Assembly: GCA_947475465.1 (NCBI GenBank)
Contig: CANJLK010000005.1
Coordinates: 58,667 to 122,666, forward strand
DNA: 64,000 bases
DNA from: Caulobacteraceae bacterium
GTDB lineage: Bacteria; Pseudomonadota; Alphaproteobacteria; Caulobacterales; Caulobacteraceae
Direction of reading: 5' to 3'
In this document: piece after piece, positions 1-9,212 of the stretch
Numbering within the stretch: position 1 is the stretch's first letter
Layout of the letters: every line of letters starts with the position of its first letter
Program-made: the position numbers and the translations under genes
Notes under the pieces: generated by a model
What the model was told of the DNA's origin: nothing
The model's input: the letters and a program-made list of their open reading frames with translations, nothing else
The model's database searches: none

Positions 1-178
1 GCCGGCTGTCGCTCAGGGATCGGCCGCGATAGCGGTAGTCCGTCTTCAGCGAAGCGCTGAGGCCGAGCTGGGCCCGCGCCTCGGCTGCGAACGACAGGAG
101 GAACAGGGCGGCGACAACCCCCAGCAGGCGGCCCAAGGGCAAGGGCCTAGGGTTTCGCGGGTGCGGCGTAGGCGACAT
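1..178 (-). CDS. Putative outer-membrane protein, TorF-like, N-terminal part only (runs off window start)
   Basis: Reverse strand from ATG at 178 reads MSPTPHPRNPRPLPLGRLLGVVAALFLLSFAAEARAQLGLSASLKTDYRYRGRSLSDSR: signal peptide then a beta-strand motif typical of TorF-like porins; no stop before window edge. Confidence 0.6.
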   Translation of the reverse strand, partial: MSPTPHPRNPRPLPLGRLLGVVAALFLLSFAAEARAQLGLSASLKTDYRYRGRSLSDSR

Positions 179-1418
179 GCCGCGCGCAGGCGCAAGCGCA
201 GGGCCCGGCGGTCCGCACAAGGCTCGCGCAGGCGTCGATCCAATGGCGTTCACCCGATTGAGCCACGACGACCAACGGCGCGGCCTTACCGGCGTTCCGC
301 TGCCGGAGCAGCGCAAAAAGTCCGCTGACATGGGCCGCCGCATAGGAACTCCCGTTCACCAGGTACCAGCGGCCGCCGGGCTGGGTGGCGGGCACGCCGC
401 GGCCCGGAGCGACGAAAACCCCGCCGGGCAGGGTTCCGGAGAGCTCGTCGCTCACCGCCACCACGCCAGGGTGGGAGGCGGGAAAGCCACCGTCCGGCAA
501 GGCGGCGTCAAAGGCGCCGACCACTGTTATCCCGCGGCTCAAGGCTGCGTCTAGAAGTTTGCCGAGCAGGGGATGGGCCGGACCGCTAAGGCTCAGATTG
601 ATCACGTCGGCCTGGTGGCTGATGGCGAAATCCAGAGCCTTGGCAAGGCTGAGGGTATTGCAAACGGTGGGCCAGGAATTGCCGGGCTGGGGCGCAGTCT
701 GCCAGCAGGCGCGCAGGGCCATCAGCCGCGCACGGGGCGCAATACCCACAATGCCGGCGCTGTTGTTGGCCCGTGCGGCGATGACGCCTGCCACCGCGGT
801 GCCATGCTCCTCCGGCGTATCTCCCCGCTCGGGGACGAAGTTCCGGGCGACCTCGACCTGGCCAAGGAGGTCGGGGTGGTTGGCCTCGATCAGGCTGTCG
901 ATGATGGCCACCCGGACGTTTTCGCCGGTGGCGATCTCGTGCAGGTCGGCCAGTTGCCAGAGCCGGTTCGCGGGCTGGGCGGCGAACAGTGGGTCGTTGT
1001 AGGGCATCGCGCCGCCCTGGGCGTGGAAGACGGCCATGGGCTCGGCCCAGGCGACACGGCGGTCCCGCGCAAGCTGGCTGGCGACCTCGGTGGGCTTGCG
1101 CCCGGCCGGCACCTCCATGACGTAGCAGTCGACCCCCAGGACGGGCATGGGCCAGCCGGTCACCAGCGTCAGGCCCTGCTTTCGAGCCAGCCCGGCCGCG
1201 AGACGCTGGCGAGCCATTCTGCCCAGCCCGTCGCCATAGCTTCCGGTGTAGTCCGAGTTTCCACGGAAATGCGCGGGCGGCAGGCGCAGGAAGACCAGGA
1301 CCTGCTGTGGGAAATCTTCCGTGTCCGGCGCGATCTGCCGAGGTGCGGCGAGGCAGCCGCTCGCGGCCGTCAGCCACAGGGCCAGCGCCACAAGGAGGGT
1401 GCGCAGCCCCGCCCTCAC
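147..1418 (-). CDS. S8 (subtilisin-like) serine peptidase with signal peptide and prodomain-like N-terminus
   Basis: GTG start at 1418 overlaps anti-sigma stop; motifs VAIIDSLIEANHPDL (Asp), HGTAVAGVIAA (His), NGSSYAAAHVSG (Ser). Confidence 0.88.
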   Translation of the reverse strand: MRAGLRTLLVALALWLTAASGCLAAPRQIAPDTEDFPQQVLVFLRLPPAHFRGNSDYTGSYGDGLGRMARQRLAAGLARKQGLTLVTGWPMPVLGVDCYVMEVPAGRKPTEVASQLARDRRVAWAEPMAVFHAQGGAMPYNDPLFAAQPANRLWQLADLHEIATGENVRVAIIDSLIEANHPDLLGQVEVARNFVPERGDTPEEHGTAVAGVIAARANNSAGIVGIAPRARLMALRACWQTAPQPGNSWPTVCNTLSLAKALDFAISHQADVINLSLSGPAHPLLGKLLDAALSRGITVVGAFDAALPDGGFPASHPGVVAVSDELSGTLPGGVFVAPGRGVPATQPGGRWYLVNGSSYAAAHVSGLFALLRQRNAGKAAPLVVVAQSGERHWIDACASLVRTAGPCACACARHVAYAAPAKP

Positions 1419-2074
1419 GGCGCGAGACCGGGGTCGATGGGTTCGGCGAGCAGCACGTCGCCTTCCCGGCGCAGTTGGGCCACGATCGCCGCGCGCCGTG
1501 TGGCCGGGGCCCTGATGACATAGGCGCCGGCCGGCGTCGGGCCGTCCACGAGACGCGCGCCGCCGGCGCCGAGCATCCTGCGGAATTCCGCTTCCGGCGT
1601 CGCGGGGCGGAACATCACCAGGACATCGCCGGCGCCGGGCGCGTCCGCCGCGCCGAGGGCGCGGTATTCCGGGGCTTGGCGGTGGGGCAGGACGAGGGCT
1701 GCCGCGAGCGCCACGATCACCGCGAACTGCGCGGCCACCGCCCAGCCCGACCATCCGCCGCCGCCAGACGGCAGAAGACCGCCCAGGCGTTGGCCCAGGC
1801 GTTCGCGAAGTCCCGGGCGCCTGGCGACATCGCGCGGGCGCAGGCGTCCCTGGAGCGCCGACCAGGCCTGGTCGGCGGTGATCGGCAGTTGCGGCACCTC
1901 GGCGGTCAGCCAGCGCTCGAACTTGAGATCTTCCTGGCACTGCGCGCAAACCCGAAGGTGGGCGTCCACCTGCGCATGTTCCGCGGGATCCAGGCGGCCG
2001 GTGGCGTACCAGGGCAGGTTCAGTTGGGCTTCGTGATGGTCGTCGCCGCGCAGGCGAATAATGCGGTCGGTCAT
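1415..2074 (-). CDS. Anti-sigma factor, zf-HC2/ZAS-type, single TM, C-terminal prodomain-like region
   Basis: MTDRIIRLRGDDHHEAQLNLPWYATGRLDPAEHAQVDAHLRVCAQCQ (HxxxCxxC), TM WAVAAQFAVIVALAAALVL; translationally overlaps sigma and protease genes. Confidence 0.85.
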   Translation of the reverse strand: MTDRIIRLRGDDHHEAQLNLPWYATGRLDPAEHAQVDAHLRVCAQCQEDLKFERWLTAEVPQLPITADQAWSALQGRLRPRDVARRPGLRERLGQRLGGLLPSGGGGWSGWAVAAQFAVIVALAAALVLPHRQAPEYRALGAADAPGAGDVLVMFRPATPEAEFRRMLGAGGARLVDGPTPAGAYVIRAPATRRAAIVAQLRREGDVLLAEPIDPGLAP

Positions 2075-2082
2075 CGTGCGTC

Positions 2083-2634
2083 TCACAGCCAATCCGTCAT
2101 CGCGCCGCCCAGCCGGGTCCGCAGTTGCCGACGGGCATGGAACATCCGCGTCTTAACGGTGTCGACAGGGCAATCCATGATGTCGGCGATCTCCCGGTAG
2201 CCCATCTCGTGGAAGTAGGAGAGGTCCACGACGGTGCGGTGGTCCTTCGACAGTCCCGCCAGAGCGCCCAGCAGAATCTGCTGTTGCTGGCGCTGTTCGA
2301 GGCCGTCTTCGGGGCTGACCTCGTCGCTTTGCCGCAACTCGGCCTGTTGGTCTTCCAACGGAACGTCCTGTCGCCGCATCGCCTTCAACGCCTTCCGGTA
2401 GGCGATCGCGAAGATCCAGGTGGAGAGCTTGCTGCGGCCATTGTAGCTGTCCGGCCGGTTCCACACGACGAGCATGGTGTCGTTCAACACCTCCTCGGTC
2501 AGGGTCGGCCGCCGGGTCATATTGAGCACGAAGCGGGTCAGCCGGGGGTGGTAGGCCCGATAGAGCTCCTCGAACGCGCGCAGATCGCCCTGCGAGACGC
2601 GGTGAAACAGGACCGCCTCCTCGCGCAAATCCAA
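2083..2634 (-). CDS. ECF-family RNA polymerase sigma factor
   Basis: Sigma-70 region 2 (ELYRAYHPRLTRFVLNMTRR) and region 4 (YREIADIMDCPVDTVKTRMFHARRQLR); TTG start. Confidence 0.9.
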   Translation of the reverse strand: MDLREEAVLFHRVSQGDLRAFEELYRAYHPRLTRFVLNMTRRPTLTEEVLNDTMLVVWNRPDSYNGRSKLSTWIFAIAYRKALKAMRRQDVPLEDQQAELRQSDEVSPEDGLEQRQQQQILLGALAGLSKDHRTVVDLSYFHEMGYREIADIMDCPVDTVKTRMFHARRQLRTRLGGAMTDWL

Positions 2635-2982
2635 CTGTGCGGCCAGCCTGGGCTGGCCCGCGGCCGCGTTCTCGCTCGCCAGCTTATCCTCCTCTTCCCG
2701 TTACCGGTTAGTGCCCGCCGACCGCCGAACGGTTCAATCCGGGGACCGTGGGGCGAGAGAATTTCCATTCCTCCAAACGGTCGGCGGCCAGCCTGAACCT
2801 TTTCCGCGGCCCGGGGAATACACCCCTGGCGACCCCCGAGGTGCGCAGACCAGCGCGCCCCCGAGACGCCAAAGCGGGCCTTCCAGGGGCTCCCGCGACG
2901 CTGTGCGCATACCTTGGCGCCTTCCGAGTGCGGCCGTTCACGGCCCGGCAGGTCCAACAGATGAAACGGGGCAGGAGGACCA

Positions 2983-4029
2983 ATGTCTATCTACAGCTTT
3001 CAGGCGATCACCACGGCGCAGGCTGCGGCCTATAGCGGCGCGGCGGACAGCCTCAACTTCGGTGCGGGACAGGCCAACCAGGTCACTGTCGCCTACCAGG
3101 GAACGCCCGAACAGGTGATCATCAGCTTCAACGGGCAGTCCATGAACTTCGGGACCGGGGTCTACGGCGACCTGGACCTGAAGTTCGACAACGGCGGCAT
3201 GGTCTTCGCCGGCGGCACGGGCGCCGACAGCGCGGTCGGATCGGCCGCGGGCGACGCGATGTTCGGCGGCGCGGGCGGCGACACGCTCAACGGCGGCGCC
3301 GGCGCGAACATCATTCAGGGCAACCAGGGTGCGGACTCTCTGGTCGGCGGAAGCGGCAGCGATACGATCTATGGCGGCCAGGACAACGATACGATCGTGC
3401 TGGGGACGGGCGCCGCCGAAGCCAACTTCACCAACGGTAACAAGGGCGACGACACCATCACCGCCTCCAACGGCGCCGACATCGTGCTGGGCGGCCAGGG
3501 CAATGACCTGATCACCGGCGGATCGGGGGGCGACATCCTCACCGGTAACCTCGGGGACGACACCATCGTCGGCGGCGTCGGCGCGGACACGATCACCGGC
3601 GAGGGCGGCTATGACGTCATGACCGGCGGCGCCGGCGCCGACGTTTTCGTCTTCGCGGCGGGAACCTCGGATGTCAGCAATCCCCTGGCGGACCGGATCC
3701 GGGACTGGTCGGCGAGCGACCGCATCGGCCTTCCTGTCCACGGCGGCTATGCCGAACTGGCGAACCCGGGGGCGACCGCGGCCGCCCCGCCGGTCTCCGA
3801 TCCCTATGGCGACTACTCCTATCCGACCGCCACCAGCGATGAGTTCACCACGGCGACTGACACCGCCAATGGCGCCATGTCGGTCAACCACGCGCTCCAG
3901 ATCGTGGCGGTCCAGAACAGCGGGGACGTGACGGTGTATGTGGATACCAACGGCGACCATGTGGTCGATCTGGCCGTGGTGCTGCTGAACGCCTCGCTGG
4001 CCCAGATCGACGGCACCAACTTCGTCTAG
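2983..4029 (+). CDS. RTX-type calcium-binding repeat protein (probable type I secretion substrate)
   Basis: Multiple GGxGxDxL/I nonapeptide repeats (GGAGGDTLNGGAGANI, GGSGSDTIYGGQDNDTI, GGVGADTITGEGGYDVM). Confidence 0.85.
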   Translation: MSIYSFQAITTAQAAAYSGAADSLNFGAGQANQVTVAYQGTPEQVIISFNGQSMNFGTGVYGDLDLKFDNGGMVFAGGTGADSAVGSAAGDAMFGGAGGDTLNGGAGANIIQGNQGADSLVGGSGSDTIYGGQDNDTIVLGTGAAEANFTNGNKGDDTITASNGADIVLGGQGNDLITGGSGGDILTGNLGDDTIVGGVGADTITGEGGYDVMTGGAGADVFVFAAGTSDVSNPLADRIRDWSASDRIGLPVHGGYAELANPGATAAAPPVSDPYGDYSYPTATSDEFTTATDTANGAMSVNHALQIVAVQNSGDVTVYVDTNGDHVVDLAVVLLNASLAQIDGTNFV

Positions 4030-4207
4030 TCGTGGCGATGGATTCGAGCGGCGGGCGGGCAAACCTGCGCAGGCGAAACCTCCCGGCCGTCGGACCGGCA
4101 GGATATCGTCGGTCCGTCCACGCCCTCAAGGCGGTAATCACCGCCCTGACATGGTGGGGAATAGCCGTGATGGCGGGCGGCGTCGTCTGCAGCGTCTGGG
4201 GAATTGG

Positions 4208-4630
4208 CTAGGTTAGGGCCGCCTCGGCGTCCTTGCGAATCCGGCCGACCATCGACGCCAGGCCGTTGGACCGCTGTTGCGAGAGCGCGCCGCTGAGGCC
4301 CAGGGCGTCAAAGCCCGCCTTGGCGTCGAAGGCGGCGATCTCGGCGGGCGTGCGGCCGGAATAGAGCCGCAGGACGATGGCGATCAGGCCGCGCACGATG
4401 TGAGCGTCGGAATCGCCGCGGAACTTCAGTGTCCTGTCGGCCTGGGGTTCGGTGACCAGCCACACCTGGCTGGCACAGCCCCTGACCTTGTTGGCGTCCG
4501 AGCGCTCGGCGTCGGTCAGAGGGGCGAGGTCGCGGCCCAGGTCGATCACGTAGCGGTAGCGCTCTTCCCAATCGCCCAGCACCTCGAATTCGGCGGCGAG
4601 GTCGGCGAGTTCGGTGTCGATGGCGCTCAT
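4208..4630 (-). CDS. sufE: SufE family Fe-S assembly protein
   Basis: DWEERYRYVIDLGRDLAPL...NKVRGCASQVWLV is the SufE signature. Confidence 0.9.
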   Translation of the reverse strand: MSAIDTELADLAAEFEVLGDWEERYRYVIDLGRDLAPLTDAERSDANKVRGCASQVWLVTEPQADRTLKFRGDSDAHIVRGLIAIVLRLYSGRTPAEIAAFDAKAGFDALGLSGALSQQRSNGLASMVGRIRKDAEAALT

Positions 4631-4639
4631 GGCGGCGGC

Positions 4640-5491
4640 TTAGGCCGCGGGCGCGGCTTCCGCAACCGGGGCGTCGGCCCGGCGAAGCTGGACCCGGGCC
4701 ACGGTGCCCTTGCCGACCCGCGAGGTCAGCTTCAGCTTTCCGGCCATGGCCTGACAGGTCAGTTCGCAGATGGTCAGGCCCAGGCCCGCGCCCTCGGCCC
4801 GCCGGACCAGCGCGTTCTCGCCCTGCTCGAAGGGCAGCATTAGCCTGGGCAGGTCGGCGGGCTCGACGCCCTCGCCGTCGTCCTCGACGCAGATGGTGAC
4901 AAAGCGGGCCTGGACCTCGACCCGCAGCCGGACCTCGCCGCCCTCGGGTGAGAAAGCCGCGGCGTTGCGCAGGAGGTGGGCCAGGACCGTGCGAAGACCC
5001 CAGGGGTCGGCGTAGGCCATGGGGTATCCGCCGGGCGGGGCGATGACGGATATGCGCACCCCGCAGGCGGCGAACTCTCCCCTTAGCCCGGCGATGGCGT
5101 CCTCGAAGGCGGGCTCCAGCGGCTCGGGCCGCACGTCCATCTTCAGGCCCTCCAGCCGGCCGATCTCGAGAACCTGATTGATCAGGCCGAGCAGCTTCTT
5201 GCCGCTGCCGCGGATGATCTCGGCATATTCCTTGTATTGGGGCGCCCCCAGAGGCCCGTAGAGCTCGGCGGCGAGGATTTCGGAGAAGCCAAGGATCGAA
5301 TTCAGCGGGGTGCGCAACTCGTGGCTGACCAGCCGCAGGAAGGCGCGCTTCTGGTCCTCGAAGGCCTGGGCGTCGACCACCGGCGGCCCAACCACGCGCG
5401 GCGTGGCGTGGGGCGGCCTGACGGCGATCGTCTGCAGATTGGCCGCTTGGGACATTTGAACGGGCCGTGCGCCTCGATTGCCGGGAGCCAC
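4640..5491 (-). CDS. Sensor histidine kinase (short, soluble)
   Basis: His[20 protein letters not shown], HATPase VEDDGEGVEP, GAGLGLTICELT. Confidence 0.88.
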   Translation of the reverse strand: MAPGNRGARPVQMSQAANLQTIAVRPPHATPRVVGPPVVDAQAFEDQKRAFLRLVSHELRTPLNSILGFSEILAAELYGPLGAPQYKEYAEIIRGSGKKLLGLINQVLEIGRLEGLKMDVRPEPLEPAFEDAIAGLRGEFAACGVRISVIAPPGGYPMAYADPWGLRTVLAHLLRNAAAFSPEGGEVRLRVEVQARFVTICVEDDGEGVEPADLPRLMLPFEQGENALVRRAEGAGLGLTICELTCQAMAGKLKLTSRVGKGTVARVQLRRADAPVAEAAPAA

Positions 5492-5617
5492 AATGTGTCC
5501 TGGGGCGCTTACGATTTCGTTTCAAAGCCAAAGGAGCCACATGGGCGCGCATCTTGCAGGTCAGCGCACTACCGCAGACGCGACGGCGCCGCTAAGCTCG
5601 CCGGCGACGTTCGGCAC

Positions 5618-7294
5618 ATGGATGGCCAAGGCTTGACGCACCCCCGTTCCCGATCGCGCTCCGGCGCCGCCGCCGAGAGGGAAGCCGACCGCCGCTTCGC
5701 CGTGCGCTGGCACCTGGCGTGTGCGGTCAGCGTCGGGGCGGCCACCGCGGCGATGGCGTGGGGCGGCCTTCTGGAGCCGGGGCCTGTCCTCATCGCGCTT
5801 TCCACAGTGACGATCGCGGGCCTCGTGGGGGCGGCGCTCTCGGAAGCCGACGCCGATCCGGCCCGGGGCGCGGCCATTCTGATGTGGGGTTTCGCCGGCG
5901 CTGGCGCCTGCCTACTCACTGGCGGGGCGGCGGGACCGCTGGCGATCTGGTGCCTGGCGCCTCTGGCCGCGGCGGCGGCGTTCGGCCGGCCGCGTCTGCT
6001 CGCCCTGGGGGCGGCGACCGGGGTCGGCGCCGCGGCGATCGCGGCGCTGGGCGGAGCCCTGATGGCCCCGCCAAGGCCGCCAGACAGTGTCTCAATCTGG
6101 CTCAGCCTGCTGGCGCTGGGCGTCACCGGCCTGGGCCTGGCGGCCGGACTTGTCTCTCTACAGGGCAAGATGCGGGGCGAAGTGGCCCGCATGAAGGCCT
6201 CCGAACAGGTCATGCACGACCTGATCGACCACCATCCCCATCTGCTGATGGCGCTGGAGCCCGGCGGTCGCATCGTCCAGGCGTTCGGCCAGCCGCCGCC
6301 AGGCCTGAGCCTGGGCGATCTGGTGGGCGGCCTGGTGGGCGAGCTTGCCGCCGCCGACGTCCGCGAAGGCGTCGAAGCCGCGCTGGGCCGCGCCCTGGCC
6401 AGCGGCTCGGCCGACATCGGCTTCGTGCCGGCCCAAGAGGCGGACGGCTGGCAGACGCTCAGCTTGCGCCGCATGTCGCCGGGCCGGATCGTCGGATCGC
6501 TGCGCGACAGCCGCGTCCAGCGGGCGCGCGAGATCGACCTGGAGCGCTCACGCCTGTCGGCCGAGCAGCAGAACGCGGGAAAGTCGCGGTTCCTGGCCAA
6601 TATGAGTCACGAGCTGCGGACGCCGCTCAACGCCATCATGGGTTTCTCCGACATTATGCGGCAGCGGCTGTTCGGGCCGATGTCCGACCGCTACGCCGAA
6701 TATGCCGAGCTGATCCATGAGAGCGGCTCGCACCTGCTGGAACTGATCAACGATGTGCTCGACATGTCGAAGATCGAGGCCGAGCGGTTCGAACTGGCGC
6801 GGGAGGATTTCGACGCCCGCGACGCCATCACCGCCGTCCTGAGGCTGATGCGCGGCCAGGCCGACCGCGCGGGCATCCAGCTGCGCGGCGTCCTGCCCCC
6901 CGGCCCTCTGGAGGCCGACGCCGACCGCCGGGCGCTGAAGCAGATCGCGCTAAACCTGCTTTCCAACGCCTTGAAGTTCACGCCGAAGGGCGGGTCGGTG
7001 ACGCTGACGGTGCAGGCGCGCGGGCCGATGCTGGAGATCGTCGTCGCCGACACCGGCGTCGGCATATCGTCGGCCGACCTGGAGCGGCTGGGCAAGCCCT
7101 TCGAACAGGCCGGCGATGCTGCCCAGCGCCAGGGCGGCGCCGGCCTGGGCCTATCCCTGGTGCGCGCCTTCGCCAAGCTGCATGGCGGCGAGATGACGGT
7201 CGAGAGCGTCCTGGGCGAGGGCACGACTGTCACCGTGCGCATGCCGGTGCTCATTCCCTACGCCGCCCCGCGCGGGATGCCAGCGGAGGCCTAG
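5618..7294 (+). CDS. Membrane sensor histidine kinase
   Basis: Several N-terminal TM segments, His[21 protein letters not shown], HATPase VADTGVGIS...GGAGLGLSLVRAF; ATG at 5618 chosen. Confidence 0.88.
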   Translation: MDGQGLTHPRSRSRSGAAAEREADRRFAVRWHLACAVSVGAATAAMAWGGLLEPGPVLIALSTVTIAGLVGAALSEADADPARGAAILMWGFAGAGACLLTGGAAGPLAIWCLAPLAAAAAFGRPRLLALGAATGVGAAAIAALGGALMAPPRPPDSVSIWLSLLALGVTGLGLAAGLVSLQGKMRGEVARMKASEQVMHDLIDHHPHLLMALEPGGRIVQAFGQPPPGLSLGDLVGGLVGELAAADVREGVEAALGRALASGSADIGFVPAQEADGWQTLSLRRMSPGRIVGSLRDSRVQRAREIDLERSRLSAEQQNAGKSRFLANMSHELRTPLNAIMGFSDIMRQRLFGPMSDRYAEYAELIHESGSHLLELINDVLDMSKIEAERFELAREDFDARDAITAVLRLMRGQADRAGIQLRGVLPPGPLEADADRRALKQIALNLLSNALKFTPKGGSVTLTVQARGPMLEIVVADTGVGISSADLERLGKPFEQAGDAAQRQGGAGLGLSLVRAFAKLHGGEMTVESVLGEGTTVTVRMPVLIPYAAPRGMPAEA

Positions 7295-7307
7295 GCGCGA
7301 GCGTCGG

Positions 7308-8213
7308 CTACCGCTGCGCCAACTGCAGGAAGGCGCGGCCGGCGGCGAAATCGCCGACCTCGACGTAGGCCCTTCGGGTCATGTCGCCCGGGAACAGGAA
7401 ATCGACGGCGATGGCTTCGCGAGGGTCCAGATTTGCCACGGCGGCGGCGGCGGCGTCGGGGAAGCGGAAGGCCCAGGCGCCGGTGACGCCCTTGGGCGCC
7501 AGGTCCTGGCCGGCCGGATTGCGGGCCTGAGCCGCGTAGGTCTTCAGCGCGCTGGCGGGCGGCAGGCGGCGGTCCAGCGCCAGGGTGGCGGTCGACCCAT
7601 TGCCCCAGCGGTTGAGGTAGGCCTGGGCGCTGCGGTCCTCGTCGCGCAGCACCATGCGCGCGGCATAGGGCTCGGCGCCGTCGGCGAAGCGCACCACGGC
7701 GATCAGGACGCCGGGGTTTTCCTTGCCGGCAAGGCCGAAGGCCATGCGGTTGGGGCCGAAGGCGACATCCTGGGCCAGCTTCCAGCGGTTGATGCGGCCG
7801 ACGCCGCGGTCGGCGCGCCAGGAAGCGACGTCGCCCGGATAGACCAGGCGCTCCATCTTGGAGAAGCCGGCGAAGGCGGTCCTCACACGGCCGGCGGCCA
7901 GGGCGATGTCGGGCGATGCGCAGGGAACGGAGGCGGCCTTGGCCTGGGCGGCGGCCTCGACCTGGCGCAGGGCGCCGGCGCTGACCCCGCCGCGCAGGGC
8001 CGCGCCGCGCGCCTGGGCGGCGGCGGAGGCCAGGGCGGCGGCCACTTCGGGCGCAAACAGACCGCAGCGCTCCTGGGCCGCGGTCATCACCGTACGCTCG
8101 TAGAAAAGATCCGCCGGCTGCGCCTGCGCAAGGCCGGGCGCCACGACGAGCGCGGCGGCGGCAAACCCCATCCATCGAGACGCCGGTTGCGCGCTTCTGC
8201 GCGAACTCGTCAT
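7308..8213 (-). CDS. Hypothetical secreted protein
   Basis: 301-aa ORF with signal peptide (WMGFAAAALVVAPGLAQAQ). Confidence 0.7.
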   Translation of the reverse strand: MTSSRRSAQPASRWMGFAAAALVVAPGLAQAQPADLFYERTVMTAAQERCGLFAPEVAAALASAAAQARGAALRGGVSAGALRQVEAAAQAKAASVPCASPDIALAAGRVRTAFAGFSKMERLVYPGDVASWRADRGVGRINRWKLAQDVAFGPNRMAFGLAGKENPGVLIAVVRFADGAEPYAARMVLRDEDRSAQAYLNRWGNGSTATLALDRRLPPASALKTYAAQARNPAGQDLAPKGVTGAWAFRFPDAAAAAVANLDPREAIAVDFLFPGDMTRRAYVEVGDFAAGRAFLQLAQR

Positions 8214-8326
8214 GCGTCAACTTTTCTGTTGCGGCCTTACGGCCTGACGCGAGTTTTAGAGCTTCGCCCTTGCCGCCCCGTTAGCGGACGTGGTGAACGA
8301 TCTCGAAACGTGGCAGGGCAGGGACC

Positions 8327-8659
8327 ATGCTGCTGTCGTCCGATCTATGGGTAAGCGCGCTGATCCGCCGGGCGGAGCTTTCAGGCGCCTTCGCCATGGT
8401 GATCCGCAAGGGCGACGCGCGGGCCGGGGCGGTGCTGGTCAAGGTGCTGAACCGGCCGCAGGGCACCGCGAAACTCTATTCCGAGGCCACCCGCATGGAC
8501 GGCGAGCGGCTGTGGATGCAGCCCGTGCCGTCGGAGCAGGAGCCGGACCTGGACGCTTATATCGAGCGCGCCGCCCGGGTCGATCCCGACATCTGGGTGG
8601 TGGAGATCGATGACCGGCAGGGCCGCCATTTCCTGACCGAGCCCGTGGAAAAGGGCTGA
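8327..8659 (+). CDS. DUF1491 family protein
   Basis: SDLWVSALIRRAELSGAFAMVIRKGDARAGAVLVKV...DPDIWVVEIDDRQGRHFL. Confidence 0.75.
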   Translation: MLLSSDLWVSALIRRAELSGAFAMVIRKGDARAGAVLVKVLNRPQGTAKLYSEATRMDGERLWMQPVPSEQEPDLDAYIERAARVDPDIWVVEIDDRQGRHFLTEPVEKG

Positions 8660-8720
8660 TTTGGCCGGTTAACCGCCTTCGTGAACGGGGGCGAAAGCCT
8701 GATCGGGCATGCTCACGCCC

Positions 8721-9101
8721 ATGCTATTCCTGATGAACGATGTGGTGTTCAGCCTCGATGGGATCGTCCGCAACGCCCGGATGGGCGGCCAGCAGGTGCG
8801 CAAGCTCACCATGCCCTCGATCATCCGGATGGGGCAGGAACTCTACGCCGGCGAACCGCTGCTTCAGCGGGTGCGGCCCGACCGGGCGCAGCGGCTGGGC
8901 GCGCTGATCGCGGCCAAGGCGCCGACGATCAATGCGGCCCTGTTCATTTCCCCCTGCCAGGGCGCGCCGCCGCACGACGTCACCGTGCGCTTCGTGAGCG
9001 TCAGTTTCGAGGTGATGGCGGACCTCTATAATCTTCAGCGGGACGGCGAACTGGACACCCTCAAGGCCGACCGGCGGATTTGGCGCAGGCTGGCGGCCTG
9101 A
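8721..9101 (+). CDS. Uncharacterised protein, paralog A
   Basis: MLFLMNDVVFSLDG...; homologous to the next ORF, which supports the start at 8721 rather than 8709. Confidence 0.75.
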   Translation: MLFLMNDVVFSLDGIVRNARMGGQQVRKLTMPSIIRMGQELYAGEPLLQRVRPDRAQRLGALIAAKAPTINAALFISPCQGAPPHDVTVRFVSVSFEVMADLYNLQRDGELDTLKADRRIWRRLAA

Positions 9102-9212
9102 AATGGCTGATCGCGGCTAAAATTCGCAGCCTTAACCTTACCTCTCAATAAGGGGGAAAGGCGCTGGGGCGCATAAGACCGTTGATGCACTGCTCTTGAT
9201 CGGCTTCCTGCG

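Noticed and set aside
586-1521. 311-aa minus ORF in alternative frame over the subtilase
   Set aside because: Arg/Pro/Gly-rich off-frame translation; the S8 catalytic motifs lie in the other frame
2938-4062. 374-aa minus ORF opposite the RTX gene
   Set aside because: Repetitive composition simply mirrors the RTX nonapeptide repeats on the other strand
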